A stretch of 64,000 nt of DNA from Nitrospira sp. CR1.1 (GCA_014055465.1 WIAF01000004.1:186001-250000); one strand, 5' to 3'; numbered from the stretch's first letter, positions 41,789 through 52,082 are shown. Notes: generated by a model from the sequence alone, not told the origin. Made by a program: numbers and translations.

Positions 41789-44531
41789 CTTCCTGCTCCT
41801 TGTTCATCTCTGGCAATGCACCCTGCTGTTTCTTACTATCTGTGGCATCAAGGGGATGTATCACCGTAAAGGTTGTCCAACCGGCAGGCTGCATGTGGAC
41901 CTCAATCCTGCCACCCATGGCACATACCAGTCGCCGTGAGACGGACAGGCCAAGACCTAGTCCCTGACGATCGTCGGCGGATTTCGTCGTAAAAAATGGT
42001 TCAAACATACGGGGAAACACTTCCGGCGCAATTCCGGTTCCCTGATCCATCACGCTCCAATGGAACATATCACCGCGCTGGGCCACCTTAAGCACCACGT
42101 CCGTGTCGGCAGGGGACGCATCGATGGCGTTCTGCACGAGATTGAGCAACACCTGAAAGAGATCCGCGCGAGGCAACGCGACAACCGGACAGGTAATCTC
42201 CATTTCCGTCCGCAACCGGATTCGTCGTGACGCCAGCTTGTAGTCCAGCAGGGTCGCAACATTCTGGAGCAGGTCGCCCACATTCGTGGCCTGCCATTGG
42301 TCCGAAGCCCCACCCTGATGGAGGGTGTACATTTTTTTCATAATCGCGACGAGGCGCTGGATCTCTCGATCGATGAGTTCGACAAATCGATAGTGCCGGT
42401 GGTCGGGGCTGATTCCTTGCTTGACGAGGTGGAACGCGTTCTTGATCCCCGCCAGCGGGTTGTTGACTTCATGGGCAATTTCGGCCGCCAGATGACCCAG
42501 CGCCGCGACCGTCTCGGCTTGCGACCGCTGGAACTCCAACTCATGAATCCTCGCGGTGCGCTCCCGCACCCGTTGCTCCAGCTCACTTTGCACCTCCAGC
42601 AACGCCTGTTCCGCCCGGCGGCGGTCGGTGATGTCATGGAATGATGACACGACGGCATACGGGTGTTCGTCATCGGGTTTCTTGAGAGGCTGCGTATTAA
42701 CCGAGAGCCATCGTTGCTCCCCGCTCGGGCGACACACGCCCATGATCACGTCGGCGCAAGGCCGACCGGTTCGGAGTGTCACCATGGGAGGCCGTAAATC
42801 CTGCTCGAACGGCCGCCCGTCAGCATGGATAGCCTGCCAATAGGGATCCACCGGTGTGCTCTGCATCAACTGGTCGCGTGTGACACCCAAAATCCGCTCG
42901 GCACTTGGATTACACGCGATAATCGATCCTTGCGCATCATGCAGAAGCACGCCCTCCGCCAGCGCGGTCACAAGTCCTCGATACCGCTCTGCCGTTTCAC
43001 CCAACGCCGTTTCGGTGCGCCGTGCTTCCGTGATATCTTCGGCCACATAAGAATACCGGTCCCGGCCGCCAGGCCCGGCACCAATCCAGCAAACCGCGAC
43101 GGACAAGCGCCGCTCGGCGCCGGAGGTCGGATGCGGATAACTGCCTTCGAACCGCACCGGCTGTACGCTCTCCCTGCTGGTCTCGTAGTATCGACGCCAC
43201 AATGCGATGACGTCCGGCGAAACCCCGAGGTCCGAGGCCAGCCGCCCCTGCATGAACTCCGGTTGTGTTCCAAAAAACCTCGCCGCGCAACGATTGTCCG
43301 AGAGATGCAGAATATCGCCATCCTGCAATTCCACAATACCCATCATCATCACATCGCTCTCGAAAAAGCTTCGGAGCGTGGACTCGCTCCGTGACAGCGC
43401 CTCTTCCGCTCGCTTACGCTCCGTGATGTCCACATGCGAACCTGTCATGCGTCGAGGATGCCCCTGGTCGTCTCGCTGGAGCACGGCGCAGGTATGGATC
43501 CATCGATAGGTCCCGTCTTTATGACGCAACCGATGTTCCAGTTCGTAGGAGGCTATCCGGCCGGAAAAGCAATCGTCCACCAAGCCAAAGGCGCGCTGCT
43601 TATCGTCCGGATGCAGCCGGAATTCCCATTCGGACGGCGAGTTTGAAATCTCCGCCTCCTCATATCCCAGGCTCGACTTCCAACGCGTGGAGTAATACGT
43701 TGTGTTCGTCCGCAAATCCCAGTCCCAGATACCGGTCTGAGTCGCGGCCAGCACCAAATCCAGGCGATCCTGCGCTTCATGCCGAGCGACCTCAGCCTGC
43801 AAGCGGGCCGTCATATCCGTTGCCACACCGCCGACCGCAACAATTCGACCGGCTTCGTCGCGCAGAGGGAACTTGCGAACCACGTAGAAGCGAGGATCAC
43901 CATTGAGCCGTGCGCCCTCCTCGAAGCTCATCGCCTCGCCGGCATGTACGACCTCACGATCATGTTGTCGGTAGCTGTCCGCTATGTCGGGGGGAAATAG
44001 CTCATGATCCGTCTTTCCTATGACCATCTCGACCGGAGCGCCGATGAGGGTCAGGTACTGTTCACTGACCTCGAGGTACCGCCCTTGAAGGTCTTTCACG
44101 AAGATGATGGTTTGACTGTGGGTCAGAAGAGAGCGCAATCGGGCAGAGAGACCATGGGAGCGGCTTCGGGCGCATTTCTGCCACTGCCACACAATCCAAG
44201 CCGTCAACCAGAGAGCGCCGATTGAAATGGCTCGATTCGTCGCCTCAACCCAGGTGACGCTCCCGGGCGAGGACCAATACAGTCCGAGCGCAGTGAGTCC
44301 GGTCGAGATGGCTGTCACGATCCAGTGCATCCGGGAGCCAGACACCATCCCGACAGCAACCACGGCAAGTAGATAGAACAGGCTGACCGGAACGCCCCAT
44401 GGTGTGTAGACATCAAGGAGTAAAGTGCCCAGGAGGATACCGGCGCAGAAAACGTACCACGGCATATCAGACTGGCTCGAAGCCAATCCACCGTGAGATG
44501 CCAGATGGCCGTGCGGTGCTGATTTGGGCAC
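41754..44531 (-). CDS. Multi-PAS hybrid-type sensor histidine kinase
   Basis: 925 residues. An N-terminal membrane domain has about four spans (residues 25-125; start either M1 or M23 MPWYVF). Four PAS domains follow, each ending in a PAC-like DITERKRAEE-type sequence (about 130-650). The HisKA domain has the phospho-His in AAEIAHEVNNPL (His687), and the HATPase domain (about 790-895) has N box NLVQNAIDAS, DQGTGI and GLGLGLSVSRRL. It autophosphorylates and should pass phosphate to the adjacent response regulator. The signal is unknown; several PAS domains suggest redox or small-ligand input. Confidence 0.93.
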   Translation of the reverse strand: MPKSAPHGHLASHGGLASSQSDMPWYVFCAGILLGTLLLDVYTPWGVPVSLFYLLAVVAVGMVSGSRMHWIVTAISTGLTALGLYWSSPGSVTWVEATNRAISIGALWLTAWIVWQWQKCARSRSHGLSARLRSLLTHSQTIIFVKDLQGRYLEVSEQYLTLIGAPVEMVIGKTDHELFPPDIADSYRQHDREVVHAGEAMSFEEGARLNGDPRFYVVRKFPLRDEAGRIVAVGGVATDMTARLQAEVARHEAQDRLDLVLAATQTGIWDWDLRTNTTYYSTRWKSSLGYEEAEISNSPSEWEFRLHPDDKQRAFGLVDDCFSGRIASYELEHRLRHKDGTYRWIHTCAVLQRDDQGHPRRMTGSHVDITERKRAEEALSRSESTLRSFFESDVMMMGIVELQDGDILHLSDNRCAARFFGTQPEFMQGRLASDLGVSPDVIALWRRYYETSRESVQPVRFEGSYPHPTSGAERRLSVAVCWIGAGPGGRDRYSYVAEDITEARRTETALGETAERYRGLVTALAEGVLLHDAQGSIIACNPSAERILGVTRDQLMQSTPVDPYWQAIHADGRPFEQDLRPPMVTLRTGRPCADVIMGVCRPSGEQRWLSVNTQPLKKPDDEHPYAVVSSFHDITDRRRAEQALLEVQSELEQRVRERTARIHELEFQRSQAETVAALGHLAAEIAHEVNNPLAGIKNAFHLVKQGISPDHRHYRFVELIDREIQRLVAIMKKMYTLHQGGASDQWQATNVGDLLQNVATLLDYKLASRRIRLRTEMEITCPVVALPRADLFQVLLNLVQNAIDASPADTDVVLKVAQRGDMFHWSVMDQGTGIAPEVFPRMFEPFFTTKSADDRQGLGLGLSVSRRLVCAMGGRIEVHMQPAGWTTFTVIHPLDATDSKKQQGALPEMNKEQEDADYAKTHSHC

Positions 44532-44781
44532 AGAAAGCCCCCCCTACGTCACGCTCTCGCAAAGACGCCGGATCATGAGGGGGCACACGATGCAACTTCG
44601 CGGTCGAGATCCCCGTAGCGCGACTCGGCCACTTACCGATCTACGAGAAATCCTCTCCCACGACAGAGACCATCCTCCATGATGCCGTCACCCACTAACA
44701 TACATGTATAAATGTGGCCTCCGTTGTCGGAAAAAGACCTGTTCCCGAGAAAGTTGAGCCATTAAGCAACGGGGAGAAGTG

Positions 44782-44859
44782 TGGTGTCCCCAACGGGATT
44801 TGAACCCGTGTTACTGCCTTGAAAGGGCAATGTCCTAGGCCAGGCTAGACGATGGGGAC
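44782..44859 (-). tRNA. tRNA-Glu (anticodon TTC)
   Basis: Read on the minus strand from 44859: acceptor GTCCCCA pairs with TGGGGAC, discriminator A, encoded CCA at 44784-44782. The D arm has GTCTAGCCTGGCCTAGGAC, the anticodon arm GCCCTTTCAAGGC with anticodon TTC, and the T arm has GGTTCAAATCC. Length is 75 nt without CCA. No repeat of its 3' end was seen elsewhere, so there is no sign of an integrated element here. Confidence 0.95.
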
Positions 44860-45019
44860 GAAGAGAGATCCGTATCGGCGGAATGATTCATACCATACTT
44901 GATCGAGAGGTGTCACTAGTCTGAGCCAAGATCCTCCAGACTTCATTGTGAGTCCAACCGCCAATCAGCTGCGAGGCGGCCGATTGACGCCCCGCCACAA
45001 ACCACAGTACTCTGTGCGT

Positions 45020-46990
45020 ATGGATCATGTTCGCAATCATTCACCGGGCGAACCCCTGGATTTGGCGCCCCCCTCCTCCGCCGTGCCCCTGCAGAGCGGT
45101 AGCCTGTTGTCATCTGAGGATGTGTATCTGTTCAACGAAGGCACGCACTTTCATTTGTATGACAAACTGGGCGCGCACCCCACGACCTTTCAGGGCGTCG
45201 AGGGCACCTATTTTTCTGTGTGGGCGCCGGACGCGGAACAGGTCTCGGTCTTCGGCACATTCAACCATTGGGATCCGACCCGCCACCCGCTTCGCCCCTG
45301 CCACTCATCCGGCATTTGGGAAGGGTTTATCCCCGGCGTTGAAATCGGCGCCTTGTACAAGTTTCATATCCGATCCCGAAATCATGGGGCCGTACTCATC
45401 AAGACCGACCCGTTTGCCAAATTGAACGAAATTCCGCCGAAATCCGCCTCTGTGGTCTGGAATCTGAACTACACGTGGCAGGACCAGACCTGGATGCAAA
45501 CCCGCGCCCGGCACAACGCCCTTCAGGCTCCGATCAGTGTGTACGAAGTGCATCTCGGCTCGTGGATGCGGGTGCCCGGCGAAGGCAATCGCTCCCTCAG
45601 CTATCGCGAGGCTGCCCCCAGGCTAATCGAGTATGTGCAGCGATTGGGCTTCACGCACGTCGAGTTTCTCCCTCTCATGGACCATCCATTTTTTGGCTCC
45701 TGGGGCTATCAGACGACCGGCTATTTTGCTCCTTCCGGCAACTACGGGACGCCACAAGATCTCATGTACCTCATCGACCAGCTCCATCAGCACCAGATCG
45801 GCGTCATACTAGATTGGGTCCCTTCGCACTTTCCGACCGATGAACATGGGCTCAGCCGCTTCGACGGCAGTCATCTTTTCGAGCACGCAGATCCCCGCCA
45901 GGGCCTCCACCCAGACTGGGGAACGGCGGTGTTCAATTATAGCCGCAACGAAGTGCGCAGTTTTCTCATCAGCAGCGCGCTCTTCTGGCTGGAGCAATAC
46001 CATGCCGACGGACTTCGGGTGGATGCGGTTGCCTCGATGTTGTATCTCGACTACTCGCGCAAAGAAGGCGAATGGATCCCCAACAAACATGGCGGCCGGG
46101 AAAACCTTGAAGCCATCACTTTTCTACGACAGCTGAATGAAGAGATCTATCGCCGGCACCCGGATGTGCAAACCTATGCAGAGGAGTCAACCTCCTGGCC
46201 CTCTGTGTCGCGTCCAACCTATGCCGGCGGGCTGGGGTTCGGCATGAAGTGGGATATGGGCTGGATGCACGATACGCTGCAATATATGGCGCTGGATCCG
46301 GTGTATCGCAAACATCACCATCGCAACCTGACCTTCCGGATGCTCTATGCGTTTCAAGAGAATTTTTTGCTGCCGCTTTCCCACGACGAAGTCGTGCACG
46401 GCAAGGGCTCCCTCCTGGGGAAAATGCCCGGCGACGATTGGCAGAAGTTCGCCAACCTCCGCACCCTGTTCGGCTATATGTATGCGCAAGCGGCAAAGAA
46501 GCTGATTTTTATGGGCGGGGAGATCGGCCAATGGCGCGAATGGGCGCATGACGACAGTATCGATTGGAACCTCCTCAATTATCCGCCTCATCAAGGGCTG
46601 CAACGGTGGGTTGCCGACCTCAATCACCTCTATCGCGCCGAACCGGCACTACACGAGTTCGACTTTGATCCTCGAGGGTTCGAATGGATCGATTGCCAGG
46701 ATGTGGACGCCGGTATCATCAGCCTTTTACGCCACGGACGGTCATCCCGGGAAAGTATTGCCGTGGTGTGTAATTTTACCCCGGTCCCGCGCCTGCAATA
46801 TCGAGTCGGCGTCCCGCAGGGCGGCTATTGGAAAGAATTGCTGAATAGCGATGCCTCGATGTACGGCGGCAGCGGACTGGGCAACCTCGGCGGTGTCTCG
46901 GCCGAACCGGTTCCTGCCCACGGCCGATCACACTCCCTCACCCTGACCCTGCCCCCCCTGGCTGTGCTGTTCTTCAAGTCTGCGTCGTAA
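45020..46990 (+). CDS. glgB: 1,4-alpha-glucan branching enzyme GlgB
   Basis: 656 residues from the ATG at 45020; a GTG at 44948 gives 680 and neither has a strong ribosome site. The CBM48 region has [23 protein letters not shown]. The GH13 catalytic core carries DWVPSHFP, the nucleophile Asp in [15 protein letters not shown], the acid/base Glu in [10 protein letters not shown], and [23 protein letters not shown]. The C-terminal beta domain follows. It forms alpha-1,6 branches in glycogen. No other glg gene is adjacent. Clear full-length member of the family. Confidence 0.95.
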   Translation: MDHVRNHSPGEPLDLAPPSSAVPLQSGSLLSSEDVYLFNEGTHFHLYDKLGAHPTTFQGVEGTYFSVWAPDAEQVSVFGTFNHWDPTRHPLRPCHSSGIWEGFIPGVEIGALYKFHIRSRNHGAVLIKTDPFAKLNEIPPKSASVVWNLNYTWQDQTWMQTRARHNALQAPISVYEVHLGSWMRVPGEGNRSLSYREAAPRLIEYVQRLGFTHVEFLPLMDHPFFGSWGYQTTGYFAPSGNYGTPQDLMYLIDQLHQHQIGVILDWVPSHFPTDEHGLSRFDGSHLFEHADPRQGLHPDWGTAVFNYSRNEVRSFLISSALFWLEQYHADGLRVDAVASMLYLDYSRKEGEWIPNKHGGRENLEAITFLRQLNEEIYRRHPDVQTYAEESTSWPSVSRPTYAGGLGFGMKWDMGWMHDTLQYMALDPVYRKHHHRNLTFRMLYAFQENFLLPLSHDEVVHGKGSLLGKMPGDDWQKFANLRTLFGYMYAQAAKKLIFMGGEIGQWREWAHDDSIDWNLLNYPPHQGLQRWVADLNHLYRAEPALHEFDFDPRGFEWIDCQDVDAGIISLLRHGRSSRESIAVVCNFTPVPRLQYRVGVPQGGYWKELLNSDASMYGGSGLGNLGGVSAEPVPAHGRSHSLTLTLPPLAVLFFKSAS

Positions 46991-47089
46991 CGCCGGCTAC
47001 CGACTCGCCTTTCTACTCTGGCTCAGGTAGGATCACGGCATTCATCCGGCACGATCGAAAACAGTGATGAGATCATGAGGGAGGCGAGG

Positions 47090-47575
47090 ATGGCGATTCG
47101 CTCACGCACGACGGTGATGTGGCACGGACTGCTGCTGTTCGCTGTGTCCCTGGCCCTTACGCATTGCTCTCACGACATCCATGAGAAACGCGCCGACGCC
47201 ATCAAAGACCATGTCGAATCGTTCTATGATCATTTGAAGCACGACCGGGTCGCGGCCGCCGTTCGTGAGAACGAAGCCATTGAGCACCTCTCCGCCCAAT
47301 TGGGAGAAATCGTCACCCGACGCGTCAACCAACCAGGCAGCAATCAAATCGATCGTGAATGGACGGACCTCCGCACCGCCAACGAAACCGCCGCACAAAA
47401 CTGGCTGGCTCTAGGACAATATCTTTCGATCAAGAAACACTATGCTCAATCCCGGGCAACCTACCAGCGCGTCATCGATACCTACACCGGCGCCACCGAA
47501 CGAACCTATCGAGAACAAGCGGCGCGAGCCATTCGCGACCTGGATATGCTCAGCCCTAATCCTCCCTCTCGGTAA
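47090..47575 (+). CDS. Small lipoprotein with TPR-like helices
   Basis: 161 residues from the ATG at 47090 (site GGAGG five nt upstream; an earlier ATG at 47075 is weaker). A hydrophobic signal ends LTHC, a plausible lipobox. The mature part is helical (IKDHVESFYDHLKHDRVAAAVRENEAIEHL) with one TPR-like pair (LGQYLSIKKHYAQSRATYQRVI). No named family. The next lipoprotein gene follows 25 nt later. Confidence 0.7.
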   Translation: MAIRSRTTVMWHGLLLFAVSLALTHCSHDIHEKRADAIKDHVESFYDHLKHDRVAAAVRENEAIEHLSAQLGEIVTRRVNQPGSNQIDREWTDLRTANETAAQNWLALGQYLSIKKHYAQSRATYQRVIDTYTGATERTYREQAARAIRDLDMLSPNPPSR

Positions 47576-47600
47576 CGAGGAAGACCCGATACACTCGACC

Positions 47601-48152
47601 ATGCTCAACGTTGCGCCACGACTGACGATTCTTCTGCTGGCAGCTGGCCTTCTCGTGTCCGGGTGTGTCCACAGAATTCACGTTGCACCCCCATCGAATA
47701 ACCCGGCCACGATGGCGATTCCTGCCGGCGCGCAGCTTGACGTGCCATTCCTCGCCATAGAAGGCGCCGACCACATGCCGGGGATTCCCATGCTCGATTG
47801 GCCGGCAAAAGACCTGCGTCAAGCCGCCATCCATTATTTTGCTGAACGGCAGACATTTAGAGCGGTGGGACCAGATCCAGCTGACCTCAGACTGGTGGTA
47901 AAAGCCTGGCTCACCCTTCGAGCGCCGGAACGTTATCTTTATCGGGTCCATCTGGAAGCTGACCTGTCCTATTCCGGGCAAGCGACCTTCAAGACCTATG
48001 CAGCCGAAGGCGAAGCCATGGGATCTTCAGTTCGATGGATTACCGCTTCAGACCAAGAACCGATTGAGGAAGCCACCTCTCAGGCACTCCAACAATTAGC
48101 TGCACAAATCGAGCAGGACCGGGACTTCATCCTAAAAAGTACCAGCCGGTAG
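47601..48152 (+). CDS. Lipoprotein of unknown function
   Basis: 183 residues from the ATG at 47601, at the start of a signal peptide ending LVSGC; the open frame extending to 47442 lies inside the upstream gene. The domain (AIHYFAERQTFRAVGPDPADLRLVVKAWLTLRAPERYLYRVHLEAD) resembles YajG/LptE/DUF4136-like lipoproteins with beta-strand-rich ADL...L motifs, but I cannot name a family with confidence. Probably cotranscribed with the preceding lipoprotein gene. Confidence 0.72.
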   Translation: MLNVAPRLTILLLAAGLLVSGCVHRIHVAPPSNNPATMAIPAGAQLDVPFLAIEGADHMPGIPMLDWPAKDLRQAAIHYFAERQTFRAVGPDPADLRLVVKAWLTLRAPERYLYRVHLEADLSYSGQATFKTYAAEGEAMGSSVRWITASDQEPIEEATSQALQQLAAQIEQDRDFILKSTSR

Positions 48153-48731
48153 GCGGTTGCTCCGCATTGGTAGCCTATCGCTCCAGCAACATGTCTCCGC
48201 TAACAGCTTCCCGAAAACACTTCACCTAACTGGGGGACAAGCAATGCGTGTCCTGCGCATTCGCCATACAGTCGTTACCAGCCTCGACCAGATCGCGTAT
48301 GCGTTCAGATACTGCTGCGTATCGCATCAGATACAGAACTTCACCTCCTGCTGCGCAGGTTCTCCAGAGATGCCCTTCGCGTAATCTGCACTCGACGACA
48401 TGACCCTATCCCAAAATTGAAAACCGACAGTCCGATGGACCCCGCTATGCAAGCCCCAGGACATCGATTGCGATAGTTACAAGGATTTTGCAATTTGCTC
48501 ACGGTTCAAGCCCTTCGAGCAAACGGTTCCCCGACCAATGAACGATTTTGAGACAGGTTCGTATCTATCGCCCTCCGGCAACTGCGCAGTGCACTGCTGG
48601 CATCAGGCTTGCTTTCTCCCCTGCCTGCAGCCCAAATCTGATCCCCGCTGACTTTGAGTGCTTCCGGTCCAAGGGGTCGCTCATGCGGAGAAGATCTCAC
48701 TGCCTGCGCCTGTCGCGGAGAAAGTGCTTGT
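48153..48731. other. Gene-free interval
   Basis: About 580 nt between the lipoprotein gene and the DUF2235 gene. Short open frames on both strands have no family resemblance and no ribosome sites. I see no hairpin terminator, tRNA or repeat. Confidence 0.5.
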
Positions 48732-49928
48732 GTGTCAAAACGCGTGATTCTGTGTTTCGATGGTGAATGGGACCGCCCTCCAAACCCTGGCGTCTGGGGC
48801 TTTTCATCAAAGCAACCCTCGAGACAATCTCGATCCGCCTCCCGGGTCGATTCACCTCCGGCAACGAATGTCTTACGGCTCTACCAGTCGATTCTTCCTC
48901 GCGCAGGCGATGGACGCCTACAGCAAAAATGGTATGAGCCCGGCACCGCAATACCCTGGTTCAATCGATTCCGCGATGGCGCCTTCGGGTATGGCCTGGA
49001 CCAAACAATTCTCCAGGGCTATGCCTACCTTGCGGCAACGTATGATCCTGGTGATGAGTTGTATCTCTATGGGTTCAGCCGGGGCGCCTATACCGCCCGA
49101 TCTCTAGTAGGACTCCTCACGCTCGCCGGTCTTCCATCACCGACACGGCTCAATGCGGACCATGTCAGGCTGGTGCGAAAGGCAGCAAGCCCGCTCTCGC
49201 CCTCGATTGGCGCAGCCGGGCATCTGCGTGAATGCCTTACCCGGATGGTCATTGATCCTGAAAATCACGTCATCGATGAAGCCTACCGGCTGTATCGAAC
49301 CCTACAGCACGCTCGACACTCGTCGGGATTTCATCCTAGTCGACGCAGAGGCGGTTCGGAGATTGCCGTCACATTGCTGGGACTCTGGGATACCGTGGGC
49401 CCGCTAGGTATTCCAACGAGCGCGCTCCGATGGCTGAACGAACACCGGTACAACTTTCGCGATACTGACTTAAGTCCCAATGTGCAACAGGCTTGTCATG
49501 CAGTCGCGATCGATGAACATCGGGCAGACCACAATGCGACACTCTGGACATCCCCACCCAAGGCTGGACAAATCATTGAGCAACGATGGTTTGCTGGAGC
49601 GCATGGAGACCTTGGCGGAACCTATCCCGATCGAGATTTGGCTGACGCGTCCTTGGCCTGGATACAGCGACACTCGGTGGCAAAGGGATTGGCCATTGAG
49701 CCAGGCGGGATACCAGAAAAGCCGAATATGTTAAGCCTCATTCATGATTCGTTTAGCGAATGTTTTGTCGGCTTTCGAAAGTGGATCCACCCACGATTCT
49801 ATCGGCCGGTGATGCAAACAGGCACAGACACAGAAGTCTTAGACGGATCTGTCCACATTCGGCTCCTTCACTATCCCACCTACAGGCCCAAAAATGAGGG
49901 CCTCAACAGCCTACTGACATTTCGCTAA
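48732..49928 (+). CDS. DUF2235 (Tle1-like alpha/beta hydrolase) protein
   Basis: 398 residues from the GTG at 48732 (VSKRVILCFDGEWDRP); upstream starts in frame to 48654 are less likely. Family hallmarks: FDGEW near the N-terminus, TNVLRLY, GAFGYGLDQTILQGYAYLAATYDPGDELYLYGFSRGAYTARSLVGLL (nucleophile Ser in GFSRG), and WFAGAHGDLGG late in the domain (catalytic Asp/His region). Some relatives are type VI secretion phospholipase effectors (Tle1), many are housekeeping hydrolases. No type VI genes or immunity lipoprotein adjoin it, so assignment as an effector is not supported. Confidence 0.85.
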   Translation: MSKRVILCFDGEWDRPPNPGVWGFSSKQPSRQSRSASRVDSPPATNVLRLYQSILPRAGDGRLQQKWYEPGTAIPWFNRFRDGAFGYGLDQTILQGYAYLAATYDPGDELYLYGFSRGAYTARSLVGLLTLAGLPSPTRLNADHVRLVRKAASPLSPSIGAAGHLRECLTRMVIDPENHVIDEAYRLYRTLQHARHSSGFHPSRRRGGSEIAVTLLGLWDTVGPLGIPTSALRWLNEHRYNFRDTDLSPNVQQACHAVAIDEHRADHNATLWTSPPKAGQIIEQRWFAGAHGDLGGTYPDRDLADASLAWIQRHSVAKGLAIEPGGIPEKPNMLSLIHDSFSECFVGFRKWIHPRFYRPVMQTGTDTEVLDGSVHIRLLHYPTYRPKNEGLNSLLTFR

Positions 49929-50120
49929 CCTGTGGGCAGGCGACGACGAAAACAAGGGTTCATTCCTGCCGTCCTGTTCCTCCATCCACAGATATGGGCG
50001 CTACTTAGAAAACAACCACTCGGAATTGGCCTGCTGTCGATTTCAAAGGCACCGAGGTAGGAGTATGAACGAAACCGGAGTTGGGCATGGAACGATGGAG
50101 TTCACCTGAAAGCCTGAACT

Positions 50121-50550
50121 GAGGCGATGAATCTGGTTCGAGACCGAGGTGTGACCGTGGCCCAAGCGGCCCAATTTGGGCGTGCATGGCAACGCGTGAC
50201 GCCGACTTGTCCAGCGCTTGCTCGCGGCCGAACTGAAACGGCGCAACCGCTTTGCCCCACACATTCCCGATGACCTCGGGTATGCGCAACAGGACCGGGA
50301 AGAGATGGCAGCGCTCTTCACCCTGCTGGCCGAATGCTATGAGCGTCGGTCGGTGCTGATCATCAACAATCTCGTCTTCAGCAAGTGGGGCCAGATCTTC
50401 AAGGATCCGATGACCACGGCGGCAACCCTGGATCAGGTGGTCCATCATGCCGTGATTCTGGAACTCCCGATTCCCAGCTACCGGGCCCAAGCCGCGAAAG
50501 CGAGAAATCAGGCGCCATCCGGCGCCGCCACGCCAACGTGGGAGACCTGA
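50121..50550 (+). pseudogene. Fused relics of IS3-type OrfA and IS21-type IstB
   Basis: Frames read: at 50121-50171, EAMNLVRDRGVTVAQAA, typical of IS3-family OrfA (helix-turn-helix); then, shifted by one frame, LGVHGNA-stop-RR at 50176-50205. It is followed directly by the C-terminal half of an IstB-like ATPase: LVQRLLAAELKRR, DDLGYAQQDREEMAALFTLLAECYERRS, NLVFSKWGQIFKDPMTTAATLDQVVHHAVILELP and SYRAQAAKARN, to the stop at 50550. The IstB Walker A half is missing. No terminal inverted repeats or intact transposase remain, so it is dead. Confidence 0.8.
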
Positions 50551-50797
50551 CCGTAAACGACGAGCGTATCGACGGAGCCCGGACGGCTCCCTAAACCGAG
50601 GACGGCCCCTGCACGTCTAATTGTCACCAGCCCGGCCCGCAAATCTAGATGACGCCAGACACGCGTCATCCCCTCGTTCGCGAAAGAGTTCCCATCACTC
50701 GTTAGAAGTACCCTCTTCGAAGACTATCTGGCCGTTCAAAAGCGGGCTACCCTCGGCACCGGAATTTGTGATGGCGAAGCGCCAACAAGGAGGGAAA

Positions 50798-51160
50798 ATG
50801 ACACGCGATTCGGTACCGCAATTCATTCTGCACGGCATCCTTTCAGACGGCGCCATAGGATGCGCGGAGCTTGCCCAGCTATTTGCTACAGAGCGGGACG
50901 GCACGTTGCGCACAACCAGCCACAGACTCATAGATGGCGATTTCCTCGCTATGAAGCTGTACCTTCCCGAAGAAAAGCGGCCTGTTTCAGTGAATCTGGC
51001 AAAAGTGATCTGGATACAGGAGGAGCGATTCGGAGTCGAACTTCTCATCATGGATACAGATGAGCGCGATCGCCTTAATCGATTTCTTGGACGTGTCTTC
51101 CCCTTGGAAGTGGCATTCCAGGAAACACAGTCGGCACTCACGATCACCGCAGCGGACTGA
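50798..51160 (+). CDS. PilZ-like domain protein
   Basis: 120 residues from the ATG at 50798, fixed by an AAGGAGGGAAA site; longer frames to 50771 or 50621 lack sites. The body resembles the C-terminal half of PilZ domains: GTLRTTSHRLIDGDFLAMKLYLPEEKRPVSVNLAKVIWIQEERFGVELLIMDTDERDRLNRFLG. The canonical RxxxR and D/NxSxxG c-di-GMP motifs are not obvious, so ligand binding is doubtful. Possibly a degenerate regulator. Confidence 0.72.
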   Translation: MTRDSVPQFILHGILSDGAIGCAELAQLFATERDGTLRTTSHRLIDGDFLAMKLYLPEEKRPVSVNLAKVIWIQEERFGVELLIMDTDERDRLNRFLGRVFPLEVAFQETQSALTITAAD

Positions 51161-51360
51161 GCACATACCCCGCTCAGTGAAAGCCAGGAGAGAGACCTCG
51201 TTCACATGGGCCAGACCTCAACATCCAGGCTCTCAACGCATACCACGCGCGCTGAGTTCTCGTGGGAGCACCCTCCAAGGAGGTACTTCGTTCAGGTCTA
51301 TCGGAGAGGAGCCCTAAGATCTACGCTTAGATGCAGGCAGTAACAACGGAGGATTCCACT

Positions 51361-51597
51361 ATGAGTTGCTCTCGCTGCGCTGGATGCATGGTCGAAGATT
51401 TTCTCCTCGATATGGAAGATTCCTCGGGACCTATGTGGCTCCAGGCATGGCGCTGCATGAATTGCGGGAATGTGTCGGACAGTGTACTACAGCGAAACCG
51501 ACAGACGCAGGAAGCGAACAGTACCTGCAAGCTCCATTTAGACAAGAGAACAATTCAACCCTCAAGCACAGAAAGCATGGCTCATTTGGCGGCATAA
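51361..51597 (+). CDS. Small Cys-rich zinc-ribbon-like protein
   Basis: 78 residues with a GGAGG site 8 nt before the ATG. Cys pattern: CSRCAGC near the N-terminus, then WRCMNCGNVSDSV, giving two CxxC pairs like a zinc ribbon. A basic NRQTQ region follows. I recall similar short proteins in Nitrospira but cannot verify. The downstream half is low-complexity and polar. Function unknown. Confidence 0.65.
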   Translation: MSCSRCAGCMVEDFLLDMEDSSGPMWLQAWRCMNCGNVSDSVLQRNRQTQEANSTCKLHLDKRTIQPSSTESMAHLAA

Positions 51598-51632
51598 ACG
51601 ATACCGACGACCTGACTCATGGAATATCTAGC

Positions 51633-51812
51633 ATGTCCATTGATGTAGAGCTGGCTCTCGTATTGGGATTGTTCATGATCGGCGCGGTGGTGCTTGCAGT
51701 CGACAACCTGGTGTATGCGTTGTCCAAGCGGCTGAAGCGATGGATGCGCAATCGAAAATCAGTGCCCCATGACCCAGCGGCACTCACCTCGGCCCGGAAG
51801 AAACGACTGTAA
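51633..51812 (+). CDS. Small single-span membrane protein
   Basis: 59 residues. One transmembrane segment (LALVLGLFMIGAVVLAV, residues about 7-23) is followed by a basic helical tail (LSKRLKRWMRNRKS). The ribosome site is weak, so coding status is not certain; the longer frame to 51366 runs through the Cys-rich gene in another frame. Function unknown. Confidence 0.5.
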   Translation: MSIDVELALVLGLFMIGAVVLAVDNLVYALSKRLKRWMRNRKSVPHDPAALTSARKKRL

Positions 51813-52082
51813 TGAGCCTCTCGGCAAAACCCGCACGGCCCTTCGCACGGGCGAAGGACCGCGTCAAAGGCTCTTCAGTCTCCTCGCCTCAGAGCATTCG
51901 ACGTATGTTACTCCCCGCTGAGCCAAGACGGATGGACGCATGACGCATTATTCGGCTGACATAATCACACGCGAGCCCCCGGGCCACCACTGCCGCAGGC
52001 GTTCTCCAGACGTTTCCTTTTTGGTTTTGACACAGTTGGAACCTAGTCGTCCCGGCGAGCGTCTACAGGAGGAACATTTGCA

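Noticed and set aside
44782..44859. tRNA-Glu as an integration site of a mobile element
   Set aside because: No duplicate of the tRNA 3' end and no integrase gene in the window.
48153..48731. Possible small genes upstream of the DUF2235 protein (for example a 75-codon frame at 48157)
   Set aside because: No ribosome site, no signal peptide and no family resemblance.
50005..50490. Leftward open frame of 161 codons
   Set aside because: Antisense to the IstB relic; the plus-strand translation gives clear IstB motifs and this one does not.
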